From Autumnicola psychrophila (GTDB lineage: Bacteria; Bacteroidota; Bacteroidia; Flavobacteriales; Flavobacteriaceae), in assembly GCF_031846645.1 (NCBI RefSeq), contig NZ_JAVRHN010000005.1, positions 1 to 64,000 on the forward strand: 64,000 nucleotides of DNA. The letters run 5' to 3'. The notes beneath the pieces are model-generated. The model made no database searches. It was not told the origin of the DNA and worked only from the letters and a program-made list of their open reading frames with translations. Each line of letters starts with the position of its first letter. The stretch's first letter is position 1. This document shows positions 25,544 through 34,123 of the stretch, piece by piece. The position numbers and the translations under genes were made by a program.

Positions 25544-27268
25544 TTAATTTATTTCTTTGGAAACCTCACCACAGGTTAACATTGCTTCTCCGTAATAAGG
25601 GTTTCGTATTTCACGGGAAAGGCTAAGCCAGTCTGCACCACGATCATTATCTGCCATTGGGCAATGCTGGACAAATAGTTGATGATCTACAGGCCCAAAA
25701 GTGGAAACAAAATTGATCATTACTTCAGAAAGTTCATCAAAATTACTCCGCATTTCTGCAATATTTCCGGCTGCAGCAACTGCTTTGTTCCGAGTTTGTA
25801 ACTGTGCTTTAAAATGTATCATTGTATTTCCTGCCTCTTGAGGAAATCTCTCTGGGTCGATATTTGCCAATTTTTGAGCCAGGCTTGTTGCGGCTTCCTT
25901 TGCAGCATCAAAATCATCGTTCACCAACGCGTCCTTTAACTGCAGATAATTTTCTAAAACGGCGGCAGCTTTATTTCTGGCCTCTTCAGGCAGTTTAAAA
26001 GTTTCATCAAGAACTTCGTTGTAAATATTGGGGTTCATCATACTTGGTTTTCCCGCCAATTGCACGGCCGCATCTACCGTGAAAGTACCATTTACCACAA
26101 TTTCATCACCTTCCTGAAGTCCGTTTTCAATTACATAAGAATCTCCCAGGGAAGGTCCTAATGTTACTTCCTGAAGTTTAAAACCTGCACCATCTGCTAA
26201 ATCTGATTTTATATAGACCAAAGAACGTTCTCCCGTCCATAACACTGCCGACTTTGGTACTACAATTTCTTCGGAAGAATCCTGTCCCAATTGATTTGTA
26301 ACCACTCCTGAAGCAAACATTCCGGGTTTTAACCTTCCATTTTCATTGTTTACCTCAACTCTCGCCAGCGCCACGCGGGTACTGGAATTAAGCAAAGGAT
26401 CAATAAAACTGATTTCACCTTCAAAAGTCTCACCGGGAATCGACCTGATCGTGTACTCTACTGTACTTCCTTCCTCTATCCAGCCGAGTTCGCTTTCGTA
26501 AAGATCAAAAACCACCCAGACTTCCTCAAGATTGGAAATTTCGTACACCGGCATTCCCTGCTCAAGGTAATCCCCCTGATCTGCAATTTTTTCAGTAACA
26601 ACTCCGCTTACATCTGCCGTTATAGGAAAACGCTGAATCGCCTGGCCACTATTCAAAATCTGCTGAATCTGATTTTCGCCAATTTTCCAGTTCCTAAGTT
26701 TCTGTTTTGCCGCCTCAAAAAGTTCCGGCTGGTTTTCCTTTATTGCCTGTGCCTGTAAAAGTTCTTCCTGAGCCGTAACTAATTGTGGCGAATAAACTGT
26801 CGCCAGTGTTTTTCCGCGCGTTACGTTTTCCCCGGTGAAGTTTACCCGCATTTGTTCAATTCTTCCCGGAATGTGAGTGGACTGAGTGTATGCATTGCCT
26901 TCATCTACCACCACTTTTCCGTTTAACCGTACTTCCTTTTCAGCATTGCCGCTGCCCACCGTCATCGTCCTTACATTTGCAAGTTTTAACGCATTTTCAC
27001 TCATCCTGAAAACCGAAGGGTCTGCAACAACACCATTATCTTCAGAAACAGGGATTAAATCCATTCCGCAAATAGGGCAATCTCCCGGCTCCTGCTGGCG
27101 AATCTGGGGGTGCATAGAGCAGGTCCAGATTTGATTTTCTTCCATCGCGTGATCATGACCAGAAACGGATTCAGAGCTATCACTTGCTGAAGGTTTCACC
27201 AGCCAGCCGATAAACCCACCAATCAGCAGGGTGACCAATATGATTATTATATTTTTTCTGTTTTTCAT
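25544..27268 (-). CDS. cusB: CusB-like RND periplasmic adaptor with added metal-binding modules
   Basis: The 574-aa protein is a membrane-fusion protein linking the RND pump to the outer-membrane channel. An N-terminal membrane segment (about 6-25) is followed by a metal-binding module (CSMHPQIRQQEPGDCPICGM, about 50-70). The barrel-sandwich, hairpin and beta-barrel core comes next (AEKEVRLNGKVVVDEG, FDLYESELGWIEEGS, IVVPKSAVLWTGERSLVYI). A C-terminal DUF3347 domain (about 420-574) ends CPMADNDRGADW, IRNPYYGEAMLTCG. Its start overlaps the cusC stop by one base (TAATG), indicating translational coupling. Confidence 0.93.
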   Translation of the reverse strand: MKNRKNIIIILVTLLIGGFIGWLVKPSASDSSESVSGHDHAMEENQIWTCSMHPQIRQQEPGDCPICGMDLIPVSEDNGVVADPSVFRMSENALKLANVRTMTVGSGNAEKEVRLNGKVVVDEGNAYTQSTHIPGRIEQMRVNFTGENVTRGKTLATVYSPQLVTAQEELLQAQAIKENQPELFEAAKQKLRNWKIGENQIQQILNSGQAIQRFPITADVSGVVTEKIADQGDYLEQGMPVYEISNLEEVWVVFDLYESELGWIEEGSTVEYTIRSIPGETFEGEISFIDPLLNSSTRVALARVEVNNENGRLKPGMFASGVVTNQLGQDSSEEIVVPKSAVLWTGERSLVYIKSDLADGAGFKLQEVTLGPSLGDSYVIENGLQEGDEIVVNGTFTVDAAVQLAGKPSMMNPNIYNEVLDETFKLPEEARNKAAAVLENYLQLKDALVNDDFDAAKEAATSLAQKLANIDPERFPQEAGNTMIHFKAQLQTRNKAVAAAGNIAEMRSNFDELSEVMINFVSTFGPVDHQLFVQHCPMADNDRGADWLSLSREIRNPYYGEAMLTCGEVSKEIN

Positions 27269-28557
27269 TATTCCTGATTTTTGTTGATGAAGAAATATTC
27301 CAGCTTCGCATTGGCCACAAAAGCATCTTTTATCGCTTCTATTTTCTGAAGTTGCAGCATTAAAATATCCTGATTCATTTGCAGCACTTCTTCAAAATCT
27401 CCTGTTGCATTACTGAAGGCCGATATTTGCAATTTATTGACCTGCTCAGAACTTTCCAGCTGCCGGTCGTAAAGCGCAATTAAGCGCTGCGCCTTTCTTA
27501 AATCATATCGGGTCATCGCCATTTCGCTCTTCATACTGTTGATTTTTGCCTGTTTATTTTGCTGAATTGCTGTTTCCATAAGTTCAGCTTCCTTTTGCGC
27601 CGCTCTGTATTTTTTTCTGAAGATGGGCAGGCTCACTGAAAGCATTGGCATAATCACATCCTGTCCATTATTCACCGGATTCGCATCTGTTCTTTCAGAA
27701 ATAACTCCGTAATCCACTCCAACGCCTACTTGCGGGAGTCCGTTTTTCCTGGCTACCACCTGCTGACTCTCATAAGCTTCAGCCTGCCGGTTAAACTGAA
27801 TGATCGCAGGATGTTCTTCAAAATTCTGCTCCTCCTGAAGTTGATCTTCAGCATCATAAAGCGGCCGCTGAATAGTTAGCGTATCTGCAACAATAACCTG
27901 TGCATTTCCGGCGCGGTTGATAAGAAAATTAAATTGCTTTTTCCTGGTTTGCAGTTCCTCATCCAGCAACAGAATTTCGGTAAGTACCTGCTCCCGCTGA
28001 ATATCAATTTTCACGACATTCACCATCGGAGCGCTCCCGGCTTCAAATTTTCTCAGCGCCAACTCCCGGTAAGAATCAAGGATTTCAAGGTTATCCTCCT
28101 TTACCGCAATAGTTGCCGATAATTGGAAAATTTCGGCATAGGCTGATTTTACTTCATAATAAAGGTTTGCCCGCACATCCAGGTACTCCTGAAATTTTGC
28201 CTCAGCCATTAATTCTGCCGTAGTCGCTTTTGCCTCTAAAGTTCCAAACCACGGAAACATCTGCATTAAAGAGAACCGCGCTTCCTGAGCTCCCAGCCGC
28301 GTTTCTACCATCCTTCCAAAGGCACTCATGGTAAGTGTAGGATCGGGCAGGGACGAAACCTGAGGCACCTGCTGTAAAGCTGCTTCAAAGGAGGTATAAG
28401 CAGATTGCACCTGTGGATTATTTTCTTGAGCAATTTGGAGATAATTGTCCAAATCCTGGGCATATCCCCCCAGCCCCCAAAAGAAGAAAAACAAAAATCC
28501 CCCTAACCCCCGAAGGGGGGATGATAGTGTAAAGAAAAAATTTATAAATGATTTCAT
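27268..28557 (-). CDS. cusC: TolC-family outer-membrane efflux channel (CusC-like)
   Basis: The 429-aa protein has a signal peptide and two coiled-coil TolC repeats (around the LDNYLQIAQENNPQVQSAYT and FEEHPAIIQFNRQAEAYESQ segments). It would form the outer-membrane exit duct of the tripartite pump. The signal-peptide region is odd: residues about 11-33 (LSSPLRGLGGFLFFFFWGLG) are encoded by a palindromic repeat (28497-28522) and G-rich sequence, so the native leader may have been rewritten by a repeat insertion. The gene starts 8 nt after the cusA stop and overlaps cusB by one base. Confidence 0.92.
   Translation of the reverse strand: MKSFINFFFTLSSPLRGLGGFLFFFFWGLGGYAQDLDNYLQIAQENNPQVQSAYTSFEAALQQVPQVSSLPDPTLTMSAFGRMVETRLGAQEARFSLMQMFPWFGTLEAKATTAELMAEAKFQEYLDVRANLYYEVKSAYAEIFQLSATIAVKEDNLEILDSYRELALRKFEAGSAPMVNVVKIDIQREQVLTEILLLDEELQTRKKQFNFLINRAGNAQVIVADTLTIQRPLYDAEDQLQEEQNFEEHPAIIQFNRQAEAYESQQVVARKNGLPQVGVGVDYGVISERTDANPVNNGQDVIMPMLSVSLPIFRKKYRAAQKEAELMETAIQQNKQAKINSMKSEMAMTRYDLRKAQRLIALYDRQLESSEQVNKLQISAFSNATGDFEEVLQMNQDILMLQLQKIEAIKDAFVANAKLEYFFINKNQE
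28497..28522 (+). repeat. REP-like palindromic repeat, copy A
   Basis: ATCCCCC (28497-28503) pairs with GGGGGAT (28516-28522), with an inner CCCCC/GGGGG. It lies in the signal-peptide coding part of cusC and shares the order ATCCCCC-TAAC-GAAGGG-GGAT with copy B in opposite orientation. The type resembles short palindromic repeats common in flavobacterial intergenic DNA. Confidence 0.75.
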
Positions 28558-28565
28558 AATAATGT

Positions 28566-31500
28566 TTATTTAGGAGAAATAGATTTATCCTTTCCCTTCA
28601 GGGAAGTTAGAGGGGGATCTGGGAAGGGGATGTTTTCCCTCCAATATGCCTGTAAAACAGGAACCACAAAAATCGTCATAATCTGGATCAACATTCCGCC
28701 GACGATAGGAATCGCCATCGGCACCATGATATCAGAACCTTTGCCTGTGGAAGTTAATACCGGAAATAAGGCAATTATCGTAACCGCTGTGGTCATCATC
28801 GCCGGCCGAACGCGCTTTAGACCGGCTTCCATTACAGCATCCCGAACTTCCGGAACTGTATTCGGTTTTCTTTCTTCAAAAACCTGATGAATATAGGTTC
28901 CCATCAAAACGCCATCATCTGTAGCAATTCCGAAGAGTGCGATAAAACCAACCCAAACAGCTACGCTTAGATTGATCGTTCCCATCTGGAACAAATTTCT
29001 CATGTTTACCCCCGAGACTGCAAAATCCATAAACCACTCCTGACCGTAAAGCCAGATCATGATGAAACCACCGGCAAAAGCCACAAATACTCCCGAAAAA
29101 TGGATAGTAGAAGCAATCACTGTCTTAAACTGAAAGTACAGCAACAGGAAAATAATGATTAAGCAAATTGGGATTAGAATGGATAATCTTTTAACCGCCC
29201 GCACCTGATTTTCATAATTTCCCGAAAACTTATAGCTTATCCCGGCAGGAACTACCAGTTCCCCCGCATCAATTTTCTCCTGAATAAAAGCCTGCGCATC
29301 ATTGACTACATTGACTTCGGCATAACCTTCCCTTTTATCAAAAAGAACGTAACCTGTGAGGAAAGTGTCTTCACTTTTGATCATTTGCGGACCACGCTCA
29401 TAATTGAGATCGGCAAGATCACCGAGCGGAATCTGAGCCCCGGAGCTTGTTGGAACCAAAATTCTTTTTATAGATTCCGGATCGTCGCGAAGTTCCCGCG
29501 GATAACGTACCCTAACCGGAAAACGCTCCCGGCCTTCAACGGTGGAAGTAATTTCCATTCCGCCTATTGCAGTTTCAATAGTTTGCTGAACATCTTCAAT
29601 GCTAAGGCCGTACCTCGCGATTGAATTCCGGTCAATATCGATTTCCAGGTAAGGTTTTCCCACAACACGATCTGCAAAAACAGCTTCAGATTTAACTGAA
29701 GGAACTTTTTTCAGTAATTGTTCCAGTTCAATTCCAAATTCCTGGATACTTTGCAGGTTTGGCCCGTAGACTTTGATTCCCATAGGAGCACGCATTCCGG
29801 TTTGCAACATCACCAGCCTTGTTTCTATCGGCTGAAGTTTTGGTGCCGAAGTGACCCCTGGTAAATCTGTTCTTTGCACAATTTCGTCCCAGAGATCATC
29901 GGGATTATGGATATGTTCCCGCCAGTTGCGGTAATATTTTCCGTCTTCATCTACAACAAGCTGTTCTGCTGAAATATTCCGTTGAATTCCTTCAGCATTG
30001 GTTAAGGAATCTCCAGATTTCAGGATAAATCTATTCTCTTCATCCACTTTAAAAGCCACTGGCTTACCATCTTCAGAAAGAATAAATTCCGGTTTATAGT
30101 TGATTATATTTTCAAACATCGAAATAGGCGCAGGATCCAATGCACTTTCCACCCTTCCCATTTTGCCCACGGCGACCTCAACTTCCGGAATAGAAGCAAC
30201 AGCAATGTCCAGCTGCTGCACCGTTTTTTGAGTTTCTTCTATCCCGGCATGTGGCATGGTGGTAGGCATGAGCAAATAACTTCCTTCATTAAGCGAAGGC
30301 ATAAATTCCTTCCCTACTCCGGGGAACGTATGTGCAATCTCTGTCCAAAGACTGGTTTTCCTGAATTCCCAGCCTGTTTTTTCTATTCCGTTAGCTACAA
30401 AACCAAAGATCTTCGGAAAGCCGAACCAGATCATTATCCCGAAGAAAATGGTGATAAACGGTAAAAGCAGAAACTTTCCTTTATTCTGCAGGCACCAGAT
30501 GAGAATTGGCTCATAATACTTTACGATTGCCATTAAGAACAGCAGCGTGAGCGCCAATAAAATGATGACAAAAATAAAATTTGAAAGTAAAGAATTCTGG
30601 AAGCCCAACGGCATCCACTCTTCCGAAAGGAAAAGCACCGTTACTGCCACAATGATCCCGAGGATAATATTGTCTGAATGTTTGCCAAATAATTGGGGTT
30701 TTTGAGCATCGACTAACTTCAGGATTCCAATTAGGGTAAGCGCCAGCGGAAGCCAAAATCCGAAAAGGATTGCCAGTACAATTCCTGAGACTATTAGCAG
30801 TATATTCCAAATTCTTTGGCTGCGCTCCTTATTTATCTTCAGGTTAAAAGCGAAATAGGAAAGCATTGGTAAAATAAAAATTCCCACAATAAAAGCCGCG
30901 CCAATCGCAAAGGTTTTGGTAAAAGCCAGCGGACGAAAAAGCTTTCCTTCTGCATTTTCCATAAAGAAAACCGGAAGAAAACTTACTATAGTTGTTGCCA
31001 ATGCGGTAGTAACTGCAGGTGCAACTTCTACGGTCGCTTTATGGATAATTTTTAGCAGTTTACTTCCTTTAGCGTTCCTGTTCTCCGGAAATTCCAGGTG
31101 CCGGATAGTGTTTTCGACAAAAACAATCCCGACATCCACCATCACCCCTATCGCAATTGCAATCCCGGAAAGTGCCACTACGTTCGCGTCCACATTAAAA
31201 TACCGCATTACAATAAAAGTCATGAGTACAGCGACAGGCAGTAAACTGGAAATAAGAAACGACGCCCGGAGGTTAAGTACAAGAACAATTATTACAATTA
31301 TGCTGATTAAAATTTCGTGGGAAAGTGCAGTTTCCAATGTACCAATAGTTTCATTGATCAACTGCGTACGATCGTAAAAAGGCACAATAGTAACCTGACT
31401 CTGCGTTCCGTCTTCCAAAGTTTTAGTAGGTAATCCAGAAGAAATTTCTGCAATTTTCTCTTTTGTATTTTGAATTACCTCCAGCGGATTCGAACCATAA

Positions 31501-32423
31501 CGGGCAACAACAACCCCTCCCACAACTTCGGCTCCTCCTTTATCCAGCAATCCGCGGCGTTGTGCCGGGCCAAGTTGAACTTCAGCAATATTCCTTATTA
31601 ATATTGGAGTATTTTCATTCTCTGTAACAACCGTATTTTCAATGTCTTCAATGGATTCTATATAACCCAGCCCACGAACAAGATATTCCACCTTATTTAC
31701 TTCCATGGTTTTTGCACCCACATCCCGGTTGGAATTCTTCACCGCCATCATCACCTGGTCTATGCCGATATTGTAAGCTTTTAAAGCATCGGGATCTACA
31801 TCTATCTGATATTCCTGAACATATCCACCTACGGAAGCAACTTCGGAAACTCCCTGAGTTCCACTCAATCCAAGCTTTACATAATAATCCTGAATCTTAC
31901 GCAACTCGTGTAGATCCCAGCCACCGGTTACGTTTCCATCCGGATCGCGACCCTCGAGCGTGTACCAAAAAACCTGCCCCAAACCAGTAGCATCAGGCCC
32001 CAATGCCGGTTGAACATCTGGAGGTAATAAACCTGCCGGAAGGGAATTTAGTTTTTCGAGAACGCGGGAACGCGACCAGTAAAATTCAACATCTTCTTCA
32101 AAAATTATATAAATGCTGGAAAATCCGAACATTGAAGAACTCCGAATGGATTTTACTCCGGGAATTCCGAGTAAAGAAGTGGTAAGCGGATAGGTAATCT
32201 GGTCTTCAATATCCTGGGGAGATCGCCCCGGCCAATCTGTAAAGACGATCTGCTGATTTTCACCAATATCGGGAATAGCGTCTACCGGCACAGGATCGTT
32301 GGGTAAAAATCCGGTATCCCAATCAAATGGTGCTGTAACAATTCCCCATCCTACCAAAAATAATAGCAGGATGAGAGCGACCAGACGGTTGTACAGGAAA
32401 TATTTTATAAGTTTACTGAACAT
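28566..32423 (-). CDS. cusA: Heavy-metal RND efflux pump (CusA/CzcA family)
   Basis: The 1285-aa inner-membrane pump drives metal-cation efflux with the proton gradient. Family motifs: a periplasmic entry (GWGIVTAPFDWDTGFLP), IPDIGENQQIVFTDWPGRSP, the TM4 proton-relay region ending IAIAIGVMVDVGIVFVENT, and FMPSLNEGSYLLMPTTMP in the second periplasmic half. It is about 240 residues longer than E. coli CusA, through extra hydrophobic segments (about 545-665) and an insert in the second periplasmic half (about 760-850). This large form is common in Bacteroidota. The C-terminal tail (FPDPPLTSLKGKDKSISPK) is encoded by a palindromic repeat. Copper/silver rather than Co/Zn/Cd specificity is inferred from the neighbours. 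Confidence 0.93.
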   Translation of the reverse strand: MFSKLIKYFLYNRLVALILLLFLVGWGIVTAPFDWDTGFLPNDPVPVDAIPDIGENQQIVFTDWPGRSPQDIEDQITYPLTTSLLGIPGVKSIRSSSMFGFSSIYIIFEEDVEFYWSRSRVLEKLNSLPAGLLPPDVQPALGPDATGLGQVFWYTLEGRDPDGNVTGGWDLHELRKIQDYYVKLGLSGTQGVSEVASVGGYVQEYQIDVDPDALKAYNIGIDQVMMAVKNSNRDVGAKTMEVNKVEYLVRGLGYIESIEDIENTVVTENENTPILIRNIAEVQLGPAQRRGLLDKGGAEVVGGVVVARYGSNPLEVIQNTKEKIAEISSGLPTKTLEDGTQSQVTIVPFYDRTQLINETIGTLETALSHEILISIIVIIVLVLNLRASFLISSLLPVAVLMTFIVMRYFNVDANVVALSGIAIAIGVMVDVGIVFVENTIRHLEFPENRNAKGSKLLKIIHKATVEVAPAVTTALATTIVSFLPVFFMENAEGKLFRPLAFTKTFAIGAAFIVGIFILPMLSYFAFNLKINKERSQRIWNILLIVSGIVLAILFGFWLPLALTLIGILKLVDAQKPQLFGKHSDNIILGIIVAVTVLFLSEEWMPLGFQNSLLSNFIFVIILLALTLLFLMAIVKYYEPILIWCLQNKGKFLLLPFITIFFGIMIWFGFPKIFGFVANGIEKTGWEFRKTSLWTEIAHTFPGVGKEFMPSLNEGSYLLMPTTMPHAGIEETQKTVQQLDIAVASIPEVEVAVGKMGRVESALDPAPISMFENIINYKPEFILSEDGKPVAFKVDEENRFILKSGDSLTNAEGIQRNISAEQLVVDEDGKYYRNWREHIHNPDDLWDEIVQRTDLPGVTSAPKLQPIETRLVMLQTGMRAPMGIKVYGPNLQSIQEFGIELEQLLKKVPSVKSEAVFADRVVGKPYLEIDIDRNSIARYGLSIEDVQQTIETAIGGMEITSTVEGRERFPVRVRYPRELRDDPESIKRILVPTSSGAQIPLGDLADLNYERGPQMIKSEDTFLTGYVLFDKREGYAEVNVVNDAQAFIQEKIDAGELVVPAGISYKFSGNYENQVRAVKRLSILIPICLIIIFLLLYFQFKTVIASTIHFSGVFVAFAGGFIMIWLYGQEWFMDFAVSGVNMRNLFQMGTINLSVAVWVGFIALFGIATDDGVLMGTYIHQVFEERKPNTVPEVRDAVMEAGLKRVRPAMMTTAVTIIALFPVLTSTGKGSDIMVPMAIPIVGGMLIQIMTIFVVPVLQAYWRENIPFPDPPLTSLKGKDKSISPK
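28587..28618 (-). repeat. REP-like palindromic repeat, copy B
   Basis: On the minus strand the element reads ATCCCCC, then TAACTTCCCTGAAGGGAA, then GGAT, with a TTCCCT/AGGGAA inner stem. It encodes the last residues of cusA. Copies A and B form an inverted pair that brackets the cusA-cusC junction. Confidence 0.7.
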
Positions 32424-32535
32424 TCTTTTGATAATTTAAAGATGAAATGCTTCAGAAAAATCCGGAAGGAACATTTCTAAAAAAAGTGTAGCTATGCCGT
32501 TAGGAAAGGCTTAGCCTACAGAACATCTTTAGATA

Positions 32536-32940
32536 TCAAATAAGAAATACGCTGTCTACCAGATGTATATCTGTGACCAGCAAAGGCGGGGAATAATCTT
32601 TAAACGGAATTACCTGTTCCGGAAGTCCTTCGAACAGGTTGATGTAAGCCCAGGTAAATGTGGTTAAAAACAGTTGTTGATCCAGGTCGAAAGACTGAAA
32701 CGAATGTTTTAACTCATCCTGACCTTCTACAGCTAATTTTTGATTGCTGCAGCAGGAATCCGCCATAATAGTGTCTTCAGAAGACGTCATTTCCATCCCG
32801 CAGGTTTCGGCTTTTGCCAAGATTGCAGTATCCACCAATATGCTTCCGCAGAAATGTTTATCTACCGTAAAAGAAACGGTAGAAAACAGCACTACAAATG
32901 CCATTAATATGGAAATACAAGTATGAAGTGATTTTTTCAT
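32536..32940 (-). CDS. HYC_CC_PP family small secreted protein, first gene of the metal cluster
   Basis: The 134-aa protein has an N-terminal signal or anchor (LHTCISILMAFVVLFSTVSF). It shows the family's three marks in order: a HFC triplet (DKHFCGS), a CC pair (DSCCSNQ) and a PP pair (DYSPPLL). Members are found next to RND metal-efflux genes in Bacteroidota; the function is unknown. His, Cys and Met residues (GMEM, HFC, CC) make metal binding in the periplasm plausible, which is inference. It lies 112 nt upstream of cusA on the same strand and may lead the operon. Confidence 0.82.
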   Translation of the reverse strand: MKKSLHTCISILMAFVVLFSTVSFTVDKHFCGSILVDTAILAKAETCGMEMTSSEDTIMADSCCSNQKLAVEGQDELKHSFQSFDLDQQLFLTTFTWAYINLFEGLPEQVIPFKDYSPPLLVTDIHLVDSVFLI

Positions 32941-32946
32941 CAGCTA

Positions 32947-32954
32947 CAAAAATA
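32947..32954 (-). promoter_or_regulatory. Possible -7 box at the head of the metal cluster
   Basis: TATTTTTG on the minus strand is an exact TAnnTTTG match but ends only 6 nt before the ATG. If real, the transcript would be almost leaderless. It could also be a chance match in AT-rich DNA. Confidence 0.35.
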
Positions 32955-33025
32955 CAACTTTTTTAATAATCAGCAGATTACTAAAACTTAAGAAACAAAT
33001 TTATGGCAGAAAAAGAAATTGTGCT

Positions 33026-33493
33026 TTAGGTATTTTGGGAAAAGCTTTCAATTTTACCGAATTTTTTATTCCTAAGGCGATAATAGTAAAATGCAGGAAG
33101 CAAAATCAGTATAAAAATAGGATGGATCAAAAATCGTCTAACATAAAAGAGGGCTAGAAAATGCTCATTTTCGATATTCAGCAGAAGATAAATAAAAATA
33201 CTGCCCGCGAGGATAAATAGGATTCCGTAGAGAAGAGCACTAAACTTTAGAATGTTCTTATCGAGGAAAGCAACATACAAGATGTAAAGGGAAATGGCTG
33301 TGTTGATGAAGAACCTCAGCATGACATTCAGCACCAACGGCCAGAAATCGAATTCGGGAGTTTTATCGTTCAGGTAATCCCCCTGATAAAACCAAAGTAA
33401 AGGATCGTAAAAGAGCTCGTTTTCGAAATACCTGACCAGCACCAGTAATATTACCAGTAAAGAAATTCCTGCTATTCTCCTCTTTTGCTTCAT
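33026..33493 (-). CDS. Exosortase F system-associated membrane protein
   Basis: The 155-aa protein has four hydrophobic segments and the family's aromatic N-terminal region (RYFENELFYDPLLWFYQGDY). It overlaps the end of the exosortase F gene by 4 nt (ATGA). This small partner is encoded beside XrtF across Flavobacteriia and is thought to help processing or export by the exosortase. No catalytic residues are known. Confidence 0.9.
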   Translation of the reverse strand: MKQKRRIAGISLLVILLVLVRYFENELFYDPLLWFYQGDYLNDKTPEFDFWPLVLNVMLRFFINTAISLYILYVAFLDKNILKFSALLYGILFILAGSIFIYLLLNIENEHFLALFYVRRFLIHPIFILILLPAFYYYRLRNKKFGKIESFSQNT

Positions 33494-34056
33494 GTTTTAA
33501 CAGAATTAGAGAAAATCTGCACCCAAATTACCCAAAGAATAAAGACGGTACCATAAATAATAAGCGGAAAAACCACACTATGCAGGATCGAAGAGTATTG
33601 CGGATATTCATAAAGACCAATCGCTAAAATGGCAATTCTTATAATATTCATCGCGTAAATTATTACTGCTCCTGCCAGAATATAAATTATTGTGCTTTTC
33701 AGCCTTCCGAAGAACGAAAGAATAAACGCCGTAAAAAGAATGATAATGCTAACAGAATTGCAGCCTTCAACAATCCTGGCGAGATATACTTCATTTACAA
33801 AAAGCTTCATGGATGGCTCTGTTTGATGCGGAAGTACAGTGGAATTATAACCGAAGGATTTTATTAGCGCCTCGCTTTGAACGCCCACTATGTGAGTGAG
33901 ATAATCTGGAAAATAAGTTTCAGATCTAAAGAAAATAAGATAGGCATTATAGAACATCGAAAAGACAAAATAGCTCCCGAGGAACATAAAAATGAATCGA
34001 AGCACTGAACTGTATTTCCGAAATAGCTGAAGCAAAAACGTAATGGGTTTTAACAA
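33490..34056 (-). CDS. xrtF: Exosortase F, membrane sorting transpeptidase/protease
   Basis: The 188-aa polytopic protein has the exosortase catalytic triad: Cys99 in RIVEGCNSVS, Arg140 in AMNIIRIAILA and His159 in SSILHSVV. Exosortases process C-terminal sorting tags of secreted proteins; the XrtF target is not in this window. Start choice is uncertain. The longest frame begins with TTG inside a perfect -7 box (34054-34061), so translation may really begin at TTG 34035 (MLQLFRKYSS) or GTG 34005. It is co-transcribed with its partner through a 4-nt overlap. Confidence 0.93.
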   Translation of the reverse strand: MLKPITFLLQLFRKYSSVLRFIFMFLGSYFVFSMFYNAYLIFFRSETYFPDYLTHIVGVQSEALIKSFGYNSTVLPHQTEPSMKLFVNEVYLARIVEGCNSVSIIILFTAFILSFFGRLKSTIIYILAGAVIIYAMNIIRIAILAIGLYEYPQYSSILHSVVFPLIIYGTVFILWVIWVQIFSNSVKT

Positions 34057-34061
34057 ATTTA
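34054..34061 (-). promoter_or_regulatory. Promoter -7 box of xrtF
   Basis: TAAATTTG on the minus strand matches TAnnTTTG. It overlaps the farthest-upstream start codon of xrtF, which argues for a start further downstream. Confidence 0.5.
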
Positions 34062-34076
34062 TACAAATACTAAAGC

Positions 34077-34106
34077 TTGCCGACTATAAAAAATCAAATA
34101 CTTTTG
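34077..34106 (+). promoter_or_regulatory. Promoter of the GAF-domain gene (TTG-N19-TACTTTTG)
   Basis: TTG (34077-34079) and TACTTTTG (34099-34106) are 19 nt apart, a full match to the Bacteroidota consensus. The ATG at 34124 follows 17 nt later, so the longer frame from 34043 is not the translated one. Confidence 0.75.
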
Positions 34107-34123
34107 CAGAAAATATCAAAGTT

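Noticed and set aside
30916..31377. 153-aa plus-strand ORF inside cusA
   Set aside because: Opposite the TM4 region of the RND pump; hydrophobic only because it mirrors membrane-coding sequence.
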